A stretch of 64,000 nucleotides of DNA. Source: Paraflavisolibacter caeni (GTDB lineage Bacteria; Bacteroidota; Bacteroidia; Chitinophagales; Chitinophagaceae). The notes below the pieces were generated by a model, which searched no databases, had not been told where the DNA came from, and saw only the letters and a list, made by a program, of their open reading frames with translations. Below, one piece after another: positions 10,511 to 18,882 of this stretch. The position numbers were made by a program, and so were the translations under genes. The stretch covers positions 62,001 through 126,000 of the forward strand of contig NZ_JAOTIF010000013.1 of the NCBI RefSeq assembly GCF_025628885.1, read 5' to 3'. How positions within the stretch are numbered: the stretch's first letter is position 1; each line of letters starts with the position of its first letter.

Positions 10511-11275
10511 ATGAGTTTCTGGAAAAGATTGCAAGAGTTTCAACTGGTACGCAAGATTGTTTATGCCATAGTGGGAATTGCATTTTATCCTAGCATTGCT
10601 ATCGTTAACAAACTGAAAATTAGTGGTACAGAACACTTTAGCAGTTTGCCTAAAAAAAATGTATTATTTGTCAGCAACCACCAGACTTATTTTGCTGATG
10701 TCATCACATTTTTACACATTTTTTGCGCTGTAAAGTGGGGAAAAGAAAATCGCCTGGGTATTCCTTATTACCTGTTAAACCCTTTTACCAATGTTTATTA
10801 CGTGGCAGCAGAAGAAACCATGAAAGGAAGTTTTATCAGCCGGATTTTTGCCCTGGCCGGCGCATTAACAGTGAAACGAACCTGGCGTAAAGATGGAGTC
10901 GAGGTACGCCGTGGGCTTGATCCTTCGGATACCCGAAAAATTGAAAGGGCATTATATGGCAGCTGGGTTATCACATTTCCACAAGGAACTACAAAAGCTT
11001 TTGCTCCAGGACGTAAGGGTACTGCTCATATCATCAAACATTGTAAGCCAATTGTCATTCCGGTAGTGATACAAGGTTTTTGGCGAGCTTTCGATAAAAA
11101 AGGTCTTAAATTTAAAAAGAAAGGAGTTCAGCTTTCCGTTACTTTTAAAGAACCCTTGAACATTAACTATGACGATTCACCAGAAGCCATTTTAACACAG
11201 GTTATGGACGCCATTGAACAAAGCAAGAAATTCATGATGCAAGGAGCTCATCATTGGAAGTTGCAAGAAGTTTAG
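10511..11275 (+). CDS. Lysophospholipid/1-acyl-glycerol-3-phosphate acyltransferase (PlsC family)
   Basis: The 254-residue protein has an N-terminal hydrophobic segment (15-32) and the acyltransferase block I motif as SNHQTYFADV. Here His57 and Asp63 are separated by five residues instead of the usual four (HX4D). Block III is FPQGTTKAF (156-164) in place of FPEGTR, and the proline-rich block IV is IVIPVVIQGF. It would transfer an acyl chain onto lysophosphatidate or a related lysolipid at the inner membrane. The altered blocks may mark a Bacteroidota subfamily with another acceptor. The gene stands alone between the porin terminator and a decayed acetyltransferase gene on the other strand. 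Confidence 0.85.
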   Translation: MSFWKRLQEFQLVRKIVYAIVGIAFYPSIAIVNKLKISGTEHFSSLPKKNVLFVSNHQTYFADVITFLHIFCAVKWGKENRLGIPYYLLNPFTNVYYVAAEETMKGSFISRIFALAGALTVKRTWRKDGVEVRRGLDPSDTRKIERALYGSWVITFPQGTTKAFAPGRKGTAHIIKHCKPIVIPVVIQGFWRAFDKKGLKFKKKGVQLSVTFKEPLNINYDDSPEAILTQVMDAIEQSKKFMMQGAHHWKLQEV

Positions 11276-11463
11276 AGGAAATTGTAATGAGGGTTCATCC
11301 ATGCCATTAATCCGCTAGCATTCGAAGCTTCCATTATTTCCCGAATATATTCTAAAGTAATCTCCTCTTCTATCCGGGCGATGCCACCTTCACATCTTGC
11401 CACCTCCTGATAAAATTGGCAAAGAGCACCAGCATCATTGAATCCTGGTTTACGAATGATCAC
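11272..11463 (-). pseudogene. Truncated GNAT-family N-acetyltransferase remnant
   Basis: The minus-strand frame gives 63 codons. The first ~55 residues (IIRKPGFNDAGALCQFYQEV onward, then EEEITLEYIREIMEAS) resemble the N-terminus of GNAT acetyltransferases, including the ligand-facing helix pair. The core with the acetyl-CoA loop (R/Q-x-x-G-x-G/A) is missing: the frame ends after MAWMNPHYNFL, exactly at the 3' end of the acyltransferase gene. A GTG start at 11463 with GGAGG seven bases upstream is preserved. I read it as a gene that lost its 3' two thirds by deletion. A short functional protein is possible but less likely. Confidence 0.55.
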
Positions 11464-11510
11464 ATTTATTCCTCCATTAATTATAACTCACCCCTTTGAG
11501 ATATCATCGC

Positions 11511-12029
11511 TTACACTTCCTGGTCAAATAATGCTTTTAACTCTGAAGCATCACCAGGCTTCATTTTACCACCCAATATCAAACGTAGTTGTCTTCTATG
11601 TAAAGCTCCTTCATATAGTCGTTTCTCATCATCTGTATCAGGAGCTAATTGTGGCACCTGCCGGGGCCTTCCATGTGGATCCAATGCAACAAAAGTATAA
11701 TATGCCTCATTACTTTTATACTTAAACTGCGTTGTAAAATCCTCTCCCCATACTCTTAAATGTATTTCCATAGAAGTATTAAAAGCACGGGTAACCTTTG
11801 CTTCAATATGAACAGTGTTTCCTAGTTTAATAGATTTTTCGAAAGAAATGTTGTCTACCGAGGCCGTAACCACGGGAGCGTTGCAATGCTTTTGTGCTGC
11901 AATGGCAGCAGCGATATCCATCCAGTACATCAATCGGCCCCCCATAAGGTTGCCATAAACATTCGTATCGTTGGGTAAAACTATTTCAGTCATTGAAGTA
12001 TAACTATCAGCAGGAGTTTTCACCTTCAT
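11511..12029 (-). CDS. Acyl-CoA thioesterase (hotdog fold, YciA/BACH type)
   Basis: The 172-residue protein is a single hotdog domain. N23 in NVYGNLMGG and D38 in MDIAA mark the catalytic region of hexameric acyl-CoA hydrolases (N-x-x-G-x-x-x-G-G then Asp on the hot-dog helix). The segment FEKSIKLGNTVHIEAKVTRA is the usual second strand region. It hydrolyses acyl-CoA to free fatty acid and CoA in the cytosol. The last ~45 residues are polar and beyond the hotdog core. It is transcribed away from the proline dehydrogenase gene; a TAGTTTTG -7-like box on the minus strand lies at 12045-12052, just before its start. Confidence 0.88.
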   Translation of the reverse strand: MKVKTPADSYTSMTEIVLPNDTNVYGNLMGGRLMYWMDIAAAIAAQKHCNAPVVTASVDNISFEKSIKLGNTVHIEAKVTRAFNTSMEIHLRVWGEDFTTQFKYKSNEAYYTFVALDPHGRPRQVPQLAPDTDDEKRLYEGALHRRQLRLILGGKMKPGDASELKALFDQEV

Positions 12030-12154
12030 GTTTCAAATTTGGGCCAAAACTAAGGCAAGAGATTGGAAACAGGTTTTGTTAATTTTTGATTGATATGGTT
12101 ACATACAGTTTTTTCACCTACACACTCCTCATCTTTTTTTCTATTGTAAACCCT

Positions 12155-12162
12155 TAGCTTTG
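12155..12162 (+). promoter_or_regulatory. Candidate -7 element of proline dehydrogenase gene
   Basis: TAGCTTTG matches TAnnTTTG exactly and lies 22 bases before the ATG at 12185. No TTG is found at the matching -33 distance, so this is a half-supported promoter. Confidence 0.35.
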
Positions 12163-12184
12163 AAAAATTTCAAACGATTGTATT

Positions 12185-13414
12185 ATGGAGACCCAAGCTA
12201 TCCTATCTTTTGACAACACAAAAACAGCATTCGCTTATAAATCAAATACAGAATTAAAAGAAGCCTACAGGCTTTTTTCTTTAATGGCAAATTCATGGCT
12301 GGTGACCTTGGGCACCGCTTTGACACCTTGGGCCATAAAATCGGGACTACCTGTGAAAGGAGTTATCCGTAAAACTATTTTCAAGCAGTTTGTAGGAGGA
12401 GAAAGCCTACAAGAAGTTACAGGTGTGGCTCAAAAGCTGGCAAAATATAATGTACAGGTCATTCTTGACTATGGTGTTGAAGGCAAAGAAAGTGAAGAAG
12501 AATTTGACAAGGCCAAGGATGAATTTATCCGGGTAATCAATTATGCTTCAACCCAGCCCAACATTCCATATATGAGTGTGAAGGTTACAGGTTTAGCGAG
12601 GCATTCTCTGCTTGAAAAACTGCATGCCCTGATGCAAACTACAGAAGCCTTGCCACTGATCAAACGCTACGACAGAGCGATCCAGCAATTATCCAATGAA
12701 GAACTGAATGAATGGCAAAAAGTTCATCAGCGGGTCCGTAGTATTTGTGATATATCAAGTGAAAAGAACATTGGAATGATGATAGATGCGGAAGAAAGTT
12801 GGGTGCAGGATCCGGTTGATGCTATCACCATGTTAATGATGAAGGAGTACAATAAAGGAAGGCTGGTCATATTCAATACAATTCAACTTTATCGCCATGA
12901 CCGGCTGGAGTTTTTAAAAAAATCTGAGGAGGCCGCCAGGGAGCATAACTTCACACTTGGCGTCAAGCTGGTACGAGGTGCATATATGGAAAAAGAGCGG
13001 GAAAGGGCGACTGAAAAAGGATATACTTCACCGATTCAAACTGATAAAACTGCAACAGATGAAGATTATAACAAGGCAGTTAAATTCTGTATACAAAATA
13101 TTGATCATGTAGGAGTAGTTATTGCATCGCATAATGAATACAGCAATATGCTTGCAGTGAAACTGATGGAACAAAAAGGTCTGCCATTTGACCATCCATA
13201 TGTGCATTTCAGCCAATTATATGGCATGAGTGATCATATAACATTCAATCTTGCACTGGCAGGGTGTGCCGTTAGTAAGTATTTACCATTTGGCCCAATT
13301 GAAGATGTTGTGCCCTATTTAATGCGCCGGGCCGAGGAAAACACATCTGTAAAAGGGCAGACAAGCAGGGAATTGAATTTGATAAAGAAAGAAATAGAAA
13401 GAAGAGGAATGTGA
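12185..13414 (+). CDS. putA: Proline dehydrogenase (monofunctional)
   Basis: The 409-residue protein is a stand-alone PRODH domain without the P5C dehydrogenase half found in proteobacterial PutA. The FAD/proline-binding barrel shows KLVRGAYMEKER (near 260) and RRAEENTSVKGQ near the C-terminus, the two classical PRODH motifs (RGAYxxxE and RRxxEN). It oxidises L-proline to pyrroline-5-carboxylate and passes electrons to the quinone pool. The first ~90 residues form a helical N-terminal extension common in Bacteroidota and mitochondrial-type enzymes. The partner P5C dehydrogenase is not in the window, though arginase, which feeds the same intermediate, lies at the far end. The thyA-folA pair follows 53 bp later. 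Confidence 0.92.
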   Translation: METQAILSFDNTKTAFAYKSNTELKEAYRLFSLMANSWLVTLGTALTPWAIKSGLPVKGVIRKTIFKQFVGGESLQEVTGVAQKLAKYNVQVILDYGVEGKESEEEFDKAKDEFIRVINYASTQPNIPYMSVKVTGLARHSLLEKLHALMQTTEALPLIKRYDRAIQQLSNEELNEWQKVHQRVRSICDISSEKNIGMMIDAEESWVQDPVDAITMLMMKEYNKGRLVIFNTIQLYRHDRLEFLKKSEEAAREHNFTLGVKLVRGAYMEKERERATEKGYTSPIQTDKTATDEDYNKAVKFCIQNIDHVGVVIASHNEYSNMLAVKLMEQKGLPFDHPYVHFSQLYGMSDHITFNLALAGCAVSKYLPFGPIEDVVPYLMRRAEENTSVKGQTSRELNLIKKEIERRGM

Positions 13415-13467
13415 GTTTTGTACTAATTTTCCGGCTTAATCTTATAAACGTCCAATTAGATTAAGAA

Positions 13468-14262
13468 ATGGTACAATACTTACAATTACTTCAACACATA
13501 TTAGATAACGGTGTACACAAGAGTGACCGAACCGGCACCGGCACAATCAGCACGTTTGGCTATCAAATGCGCTTTAATCTTCAGGAAGGTTTTCCATTGG
13601 TAACCACTAAAAAACTGCATGTAAGGAGTATTATCCACGAACTCCTTTGGTTTTTAAAGGGTGAAACGAACATTAAATACCTTAAGGAAAATGGAGTAAG
13701 CATCTGGGATGAATGGGCTGATGAGAATGGAGAATTAGGCCCAGTATACGGCAAACAATGGCGTAGCTGGACCGGCGCAAATGGCAATACGATTGACCAG
13801 ATCAGCGACCTGATCCAGCAAATTAAGACTAATCCTGACAGTCGCCGCCTGATTGTAAGTGCATGGAATGTTGCCGATCTTCCCGATATGGCCCTGATGC
13901 CCTGCCACACCTTATTTCAGTTTTACGTTGCGGAGGGGAAATTAAGTTGTCAATTGTATCAACGGAGTGCGGACGTATTCCTTGGCGTTCCATTTAATAT
14001 TGCATCTTATGCTTTATTAACGATGATGGTTGCTCAGGTTTGTGATTTACAGGCCGGGGATTTTGTTCATACGTTTGGTGATGTACATATCTATACAAAC
14101 CACATGGAACAAGTAAAGCTGCAGCTTTCACGCCAGCCTTTCCCTTTACCAAGTCTGAAGCTAAACCCGGATGTAAAAAACATTTTCGACTTCAAGTACG
14201 AAGATTTCACCCTAGGAAATTACCAGCATCACCCAGCTATTAAAGCGCCAGTAGCGGTATAA
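13468..14262 (+). CDS. thyA: Thymidylate synthase
   Basis: At 264 residues it has the same length as E. coli ThyA. The nucleophile is C146 in [10 protein letters not shown], the phosphate-binding pair is R126-R127 in [10 protein letters not shown], and the substrate-binding stretch is [19 protein letters not shown]. It methylates dUMP to dTMP using methylene-tetrahydrofolate, leaving dihydrofolate. folA, which regenerates tetrahydrofolate, begins 10 bp after the stop, so the two are co-transcribed. Confidence 0.98.
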   Translation: MVQYLQLLQHILDNGVHKSDRTGTGTISTFGYQMRFNLQEGFPLVTTKKLHVRSIIHELLWFLKGETNIKYLKENGVSIWDEWADENGELGPVYGKQWRSWTGANGNTIDQISDLIQQIKTNPDSRRLIVSAWNVADLPDMALMPCHTLFQFYVAEGKLSCQLYQRSADVFLGVPFNIASYALLTMMVAQVCDLQAGDFVHTFGDVHIYTNHMEQVKLQLSRQPFPLPSLKLNPDVKNIFDFKYEDFTLGNYQHHPAIKAPVAV

Positions 14263-14272
14263 AGCAAACTTT

Positions 14273-14827
14273 ATGAACAACAACAATAATGAGCATAACG
14301 ATCCTGGTTACGCTGACAAGAACAATAGAAGTATAATTTTGAGTTTGCTTGTAGCTGCAGATGAAAATAATGTGATAGGAAAAGATAACAAGCTTCCCTG
14401 GCACCTGCCCAACGACTTAAAGTATTTTAAAAATCTTACATGGGGCATGCCTATTCTGATGGGGCGCAAAACTTTTGAATCAATTGGCAAAGCATTGCCG
14501 GGACGCAAAAGCATCGTTATTACCCGTAACACAGACTGGCAAAAGGATGGTGTTGATGTAGTGCACTCCATCGAAGAGGCTATTGAAAAAGCAAAAGAAT
14601 TTGATGTAAAAGAGATCTTTGTGATTGGCGGAGCTGAAATCTTTCGAACTTCTTTTATTCAGGCGAATAGGATTTACCTCACCCGTATCCACCACAAATT
14701 TGATGGAGACGCTTTTTTTCCTGAATTGCCCGATAGCGAATGGAAATTAGCCAGTCAGCGCCACTGCCCTGCGGATGAAAAAAATGCATATCAGCATACT
14801 TACCAGGTCTGGAACAGAGTCTCATAA
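14273..14827 (+). CDS. folA: Dihydrofolate reductase
   Basis: The DHFR fold covers residues ~21-184: IILSLLVAADENNVIGKDNKLPWHLP holds the Met20-loop region, the catalytic acid is D in LPNDLKYFK, and the NADPH loops are GRKTFESIG and FVIGGAEIF. It reduces dihydrofolate made by ThyA. The protein carries a ~20-residue Asn-rich N-terminal extension (MNNNNNEHNDPG), unusual for DHFR. The ATG at 14273 is the only ATG before the domain; a TTG nearer the fold is possible, which would remove the extension. Its 10-bp spacing after thyA favours the ATG. Confidence 0.96.
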   Translation: MNNNNNEHNDPGYADKNNRSIILSLLVAADENNVIGKDNKLPWHLPNDLKYFKNLTWGMPILMGRKTFESIGKALPGRKSIVITRNTDWQKDGVDVVHSIEEAIEKAKEFDVKEIFVIGGAEIFRTSFIQANRIYLTRIHHKFDGDAFFPELPDSEWKLASQRHCPADEKNAYQHTYQVWNRVS

Positions 14828-14862
14828 CTTCAAACTTTTATACATTATATTATAATTTCCTG

Positions 14863-15660
14863 GTGTACAATTCATTTGAATTAGCTAAAAAATATTTACG
14901 ATACTACTTATCGGGGTTCAATAGCAAAGGCCATGGCATGCATTCTCCATTTGTCTTTGATTTTATTTTGCATGTTCTGAACAACAAAAGCCAGTACACA
15001 CCACCAGCAACTATTGAGCAATTACGCAAAGAACAGCAATATGACAATCGCCTGCTCCATATAGAAGACATGGGTGCTGGTTCCCGTATCCATTCTACAA
15101 AAGAGAAAAGAGTAAAAGATGTGTCGGCCACGGCCTTGAAGCCAAAGAAATATGCTCAGCTTTTATACAGATTGATAAAGCATTACCAACCTGAAACTAT
15201 TATCGAATTAGGAACTTCACTGGGAATTACTACTTCTTATTTAAGTATCGCCAATCCTGAAGCCAGGATCGTAACGATTGAAGGCAGTGGAGCTATCCGG
15301 CAGGTTGCTAATGAGAATTTCAGAAAATTAGGTCTTAACAACATTCAATCCCTTCAAGGCAACTTTGATGTTGTATTGCCAGAAGTTTTACAGCAACATT
15401 CTTCCATTGATTTGGGCTACATAGATGGCAATCATAGATATAGACCCACTATTAATTACTTCCAACAGTTCCTCCAGAAATCTCACAACAATACCATTTT
15501 GGTTTTCGACGATATTCACTGGAGCGAAGAAATGGAAAGTGCCTGGAGAGAGATTCAACAGCATCCTTCTGTACGTTGCACAGTGGATATTTTCTTCCTG
15601 GGATTTGTTTTCTTCCGAAAGGAATTTAAAGAAAAACAACATTTTACAATCCGGTTTTAA
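14863..15660 (+). CDS. Class I SAM-dependent methyltransferase (Methyltransf_24-like)
   Basis: The 265-residue protein has a Rossmann methyltransferase core. Motif I is IIELGTSLGITTSYL, the acidic ribose-binding end is IVTIEGSG, and IDLGYIDGNHRYRPTINYF followed by LVFDDIHWSEEM matches the O-methyltransferase-like Methyltransf_24 group, which often acts on small molecules. Substrate unknown. The start is GTG at 14863, directly after folA (35 bp); MHSPFVFDFI near the N-terminus is a conserved Bacteroidota signature of the group as I recall it. The next gene starts 52 bp on, so the chain from thyA to pntB may be one long transcript. Confidence 0.8.
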   Translation: MYNSFELAKKYLRYYLSGFNSKGHGMHSPFVFDFILHVLNNKSQYTPPATIEQLRKEQQYDNRLLHIEDMGAGSRIHSTKEKRVKDVSATALKPKKYAQLLYRLIKHYQPETIIELGTSLGITTSYLSIANPEARIVTIEGSGAIRQVANENFRKLGLNNIQSLQGNFDVVLPEVLQQHSSIDLGYIDGNHRYRPTINYFQQFLQKSHNNTILVFDDIHWSEEMESAWREIQQHPSVRCTVDIFFLGFVFFRKEFKEKQHFTIRF

Positions 15661-15712
15661 AGATCAACTTTATATTCTAAATCCGTACCTTCCACATACA
15701 AAACACTCTTCC

Positions 15713-16834
15713 ATGATCATTGGTGTATTGAAAGAACCTTCAAACGAAACAAGAGTATCGCTTCTCCCGGAAGCTGTCATTCAACTTACCAAAAAGGGCA
15801 TCCGTGTACTGATTGAAAACAATGCTGGCGCCAGGGCTTTTGCACCTGATGAAGACTACCAAAACGCAGGAGCTTTGATTTCTTCCGCCAGAGAAATCAT
15901 TCAGGAAGCAGATGTTATCTTATCAATTCAGCAGCCGAATTCTGATTTACTAATCCCTAATAACAAAATCCTTATCGGCACTTTCCAACCACTGTACCAT
16001 CCACAGTCGGTGCAGGAATGGGCACAAGCAGGCTTAACTGTTTTTAGTCTGGACATGCTTCCCCGGACAACGCGTGCTCAGAGCATGGATGTTTTAAGTT
16101 CCCAGGCTAACATTGCAGGTTATAAGGCTGTGCTTTTAGCAGCAAACCTATATCCCCGCTACTTTCCTATGTTTATGACAGCTGCCGGTACCATTGCGCC
16201 AGCTAAAGTGCTCATTCTTGGGGCAGGTGTTGCGGGCTTACAGGCAATTGCCACCGCCAGAAGATTAGGAGCAGTAGTAGAAGTATTTGATACCCGGCCT
16301 GCTGTAAAAGAAGAAGTAATAAGTTTAGGTGCTAAGTTTGTGGAAGTGGACGGAGCTGCCGATGCCAGCAAGGCAGGCGGTTATGCCGTGGAACAAACGG
16401 AAGAATATAAATTGCGGCAACAACAACGCATTGCTGAAAGTATTGCCAAAGCTGACATTGTCATCACTACAGCACAAATACCTGGGAAAAAGGCTCCTAT
16501 ATTAATTGAGGAAGAAATGCTGAATAAAATGAGGAAAGGCTCTATTGTTATAGATATTGCAGCAAAGACCGGAGGAAATACTCCCTTTACAATAGATAAT
16601 GAAACTGTCATATATAAAGGTGTAAGTATTGTTGGAGCAGGTAACCTGCCCGCCACAATGCCATCAGATGCCAGCAAGGTATATGGCAAAAATATTCAAA
16701 ATTTTCTTCAACTGATCACCAATAAAGAAGGTAACCTGAATCTGAACTGGGACGACGACCTGGTACAGGGAAGCTGTATTACTCATAATGGTGAAATCGT
16801 CCATGAACGCCTAAAAATGAATGTACAAATTTGA
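15713..16834 (+). CDS. pntA: NAD(P) transhydrogenase subunit alpha, NAD(H)-binding part
   Basis: I start at ATG 15713 (MIIGVLKEPSNETRVSLLP), which gives 373 residues; the frame stays open for 96 codons upstream, but that overlaps the methyltransferase gene and has no family support. The protein is domain I of the proton-translocating transhydrogenase: an alanine-dehydrogenase-like N-terminal domain and a Rossmann domain with GAGVAG at 170-175 and the acidic switch residue in VVEVFDTRP. The RQD-loop equivalent is SSQANIAGYKAV. This is the split form of alpha found in many bacteria: the membrane part of alpha is the next gene. Confidence 0.95.
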   Translation: MIIGVLKEPSNETRVSLLPEAVIQLTKKGIRVLIENNAGARAFAPDEDYQNAGALISSAREIIQEADVILSIQQPNSDLLIPNNKILIGTFQPLYHPQSVQEWAQAGLTVFSLDMLPRTTRAQSMDVLSSQANIAGYKAVLLAANLYPRYFPMFMTAAGTIAPAKVLILGAGVAGLQAIATARRLGAVVEVFDTRPAVKEEVISLGAKFVEVDGAADASKAGGYAVEQTEEYKLRQQQRIAESIAKADIVITTAQIPGKKAPILIEEEMLNKMRKGSIVIDIAAKTGGNTPFTIDNETVIYKGVSIVGAGNLPATMPSDASKVYGKNIQNFLQLITNKEGNLNLNWDDDLVQGSCITHNGEIVHERLKMNVQI

Positions 16835-16880
16835 TAAATGAAATGCCTTTATCACTTGATCTCTTATAATCTTTGAACTT

Positions 16881-17213
16881 ATGCAAAACTTTTTTAACTG
16901 GATAACTTCTAACCAGCAGATTATTTATATAGTAATCTTGATGGTTTTTGTAGGCATAGAAGTCATTGGACGTGTTCCCAGCGTATTGCACACGCCATTA
17001 ATGAGCGGTGCCAATGCCATCCATGGAGTAGTCATCATTGGAGCCATTATTGTAATGGGCAAGGCAGAAAATAACAACTTCACTGCACTTATCCTTGGCT
17101 TTCTGGCAGTGGTGCTGGGCACCCTTAATGTTGTTGGGGGTTTTGTTGTGACAGACAGAATGTTAGAGATGTTTAAAAAGAAAAAAGCCCACAATCCAAA
17201 TAATATTATTTAA
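16881..17213 (+). CDS. pntA2: NAD(P) transhydrogenase subunit alpha, membrane part
   Basis: The 110-residue protein contains three hydrophobic helices and corresponds to the C-terminal membrane segment of E. coli PntA. The conserved phrase GRVPSVLHTPLMSGANAIHG is the signature of this domain, and the second and third helices carry FLAVVLGTLNVVGGF. With PntB it forms the proton channel that couples hydride transfer between NADH and NADP+ to the proton gradient. It sits 46 bp after pntA and 26 bp before pntB. Confidence 0.95.
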   Translation: MQNFFNWITSNQQIIYIVILMVFVGIEVIGRVPSVLHTPLMSGANAIHGVVIIGAIIVMGKAENNNFTALILGFLAVVLGTLNVVGGFVVTDRMLEMFKKKKAHNPNNII

Positions 17214-17239
17214 TAACATTCCTTCCAACCTACTTTCTG

Positions 17240-18790
17240 ATGGAAATTAGCATTCTCACCGTTCTCTATCTCGTTGCATCGGTTTCGTTCATATTAGGCT
17301 TAAAAATGTTGTCCCACCCGGAAACTGCCCGTAAAGGAAATCTAGCAGCAGCTGCAGGAATGTCTCTAGCTATATTTGGGACTATTTTCTTATACCAGGA
17401 TGAAGATGGGAGCAAACTACATAATTATGGGTGGATCTTCACCGGACTTGTTATAGGTGGAATCATTGGTGTTGCTGCTGCTAAAAAAGTAAAAATGACC
17501 GCTATGCCAGAAATGGTAAGCCTTTTTAATGGTATGGGTGGGGCTTGTGCGGCATTGATTTCATTGGTGGAATTCAATCACTTTGCAGCAACTGATTTTA
17601 CATTCCGGATTTTTGAGGCTTATGATTCTACAGCAGGTATTGATGAAGACATGTTAGTCCTGCCAGTCCCTACAGCAATGATCATAACTGTTTTACTGGG
17701 ATTGATCATTGGTTCCATTTCATTTGCAGGCAGTATGGTTGCCTGGGGAAAACTAAACGGGCGCATCCAGGATAAAACCTTTAAAGGACACCATGTCTCT
17801 AACCTCGTACTTTTAGGCGGTATCCTGATCATTTCTATTTTGCTGATCATTCAGATCCATTCATCCTTTAGACTGGGACCTGAAGAATTGCGCATACTCC
17901 ACCTTCGTAATCCCTTACTGAGCAAAATAAATATTACGCTTCCTGTTTCAGTTTATATTGTGTTTTATGCCATTTTCCTTTTATCGCTTTTATATGGGAT
18001 TTTGTTCGTTTTACCAATAGGCGGTGCTGATATGCCAGTAGTTATTTCATTATTAAACTCGTTTACGGGTGTAGCTGCAGCATGCGGCGGCTTTCTATAC
18101 GACAATAAAGTAATGCTCACAGGTGGCATCCTGGTTGGTGCAGCTGGTACCTTACTCACTATTTTAATGTGCAGGGCCATGAATCGTTCGCTCAAAAACG
18201 TATTGATTGGTTCTTTTGGAGGCAATGCCTCACAGACCGCGGTCAACAAAGATCAAGGTCAATTCAAAGAGATTACGCTCAACGATGCAGCTGTTGTGAT
18301 GGCATATGCCAATAAGGTGATGATCGTTCCCGGCTACGGACTGGCGGTAGCCCAGGCACAACATGCCTGCCACGAACTTGAAAAAATATTGAACGAAAGA
18401 GGTGTAAATGTTAAGTATGCCATTCACCCCGTTGCCGGCCGAATGCCCGGACATATGAATGTATTGCTGGCTGAAGCTGATGTGAGCTACGAAAAGCTCC
18501 TCGAAATGGAACATGCCAATGATGAATTCCCCACAACTGATGTCGTGTTAGTACTGGGAGCTAATGATGTGGTGAACCCGGCTGCCAAATCAGATCCGGA
18601 CTCTCCTATTTATGGTATGCCTATACTTGATGTCGAATTAGCTAAAACAGTTATTGTCAACAAACGGAGCATGAAACCAGGCTATGCAGGTATTGAAAAT
18701 CAGCTTTTCTTTCAACCTAAAACTTCAATGCTGTTTGGGGATGCTAAAAAAGTATTACAAGACCTCATTGGAGAAATCAAGAACCTGTAA
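17240..18790 (+). CDS. pntB: NAD(P) transhydrogenase subunit beta
   Basis: The 516-residue protein has about nine membrane helices followed by the NADP(H)-binding domain III (~340-516). Domain III shows VPGYGLAVAQAQHACHELE, HPVAGRMPGHMNVLLAEA and LGANDVVNPAA, all diagnostic. It is some 50 residues longer than E. coli PntB; the extra length includes a segment between membrane helices (SSFRLGPEELRILHLRNPLL) that I do not recall from the E. coli protein. It completes the three-gene transhydrogenase that makes NADPH at the expense of the proton gradient, fitting NADPH demand of DHFR and glutamate synthase nearby. Confidence 0.95.
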   Translation: MEISILTVLYLVASVSFILGLKMLSHPETARKGNLAAAAGMSLAIFGTIFLYQDEDGSKLHNYGWIFTGLVIGGIIGVAAAKKVKMTAMPEMVSLFNGMGGACAALISLVEFNHFAATDFTFRIFEAYDSTAGIDEDMLVLPVPTAMIITVLLGLIIGSISFAGSMVAWGKLNGRIQDKTFKGHHVSNLVLLGGILIISILLIIQIHSSFRLGPEELRILHLRNPLLSKINITLPVSVYIVFYAIFLLSLLYGILFVLPIGGADMPVVISLLNSFTGVAAACGGFLYDNKVMLTGGILVGAAGTLLTILMCRAMNRSLKNVLIGSFGGNASQTAVNKDQGQFKEITLNDAAVVMAYANKVMIVPGYGLAVAQAQHACHELEKILNERGVNVKYAIHPVAGRMPGHMNVLLAEADVSYEKLLEMEHANDEFPTTDVVLVLGANDVVNPAAKSDPDSPIYGMPILDVELAKTVIVNKRSMKPGYAGIENQLFFQPKTSMLFGDAKKVLQDLIGEIKNL

Positions 18791-18862
18791 TTTGAAATAA
18801 TCAGTATAGTTTTAGGCAAATTCAAGGCTATAGATCGCTTCACGGCAGATTTGTAAAAATTA

Positions 18863-18870
18863 TACTTTTG
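18863..18870 (+). promoter_or_regulatory. Candidate -7 element before the RsmF-like gene
   Basis: TACTTTTG fits TAnnTTTG. If it is real, transcription would start near 18877, so the TTG at 18868 could not be the translation start and the GTG at 18883 would be. No -33 partner was seen at 19-22 bp. Confidence 0.3.
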
Positions 18871-18882
18871 GGAAAAATCAGC

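Noticed and set aside
15425-15712. In-frame extension of pntA by 96 codons upstream
   Set aside because: It overlaps the methyltransferase gene completely and has no transhydrogenase similarity; the family N-terminus begins at ATG 15713.
15713-17213. pntA interrupted by mutation
   Set aside because: The two-piece alpha subunit is a known arrangement; both ORFs are complete with their own starts.
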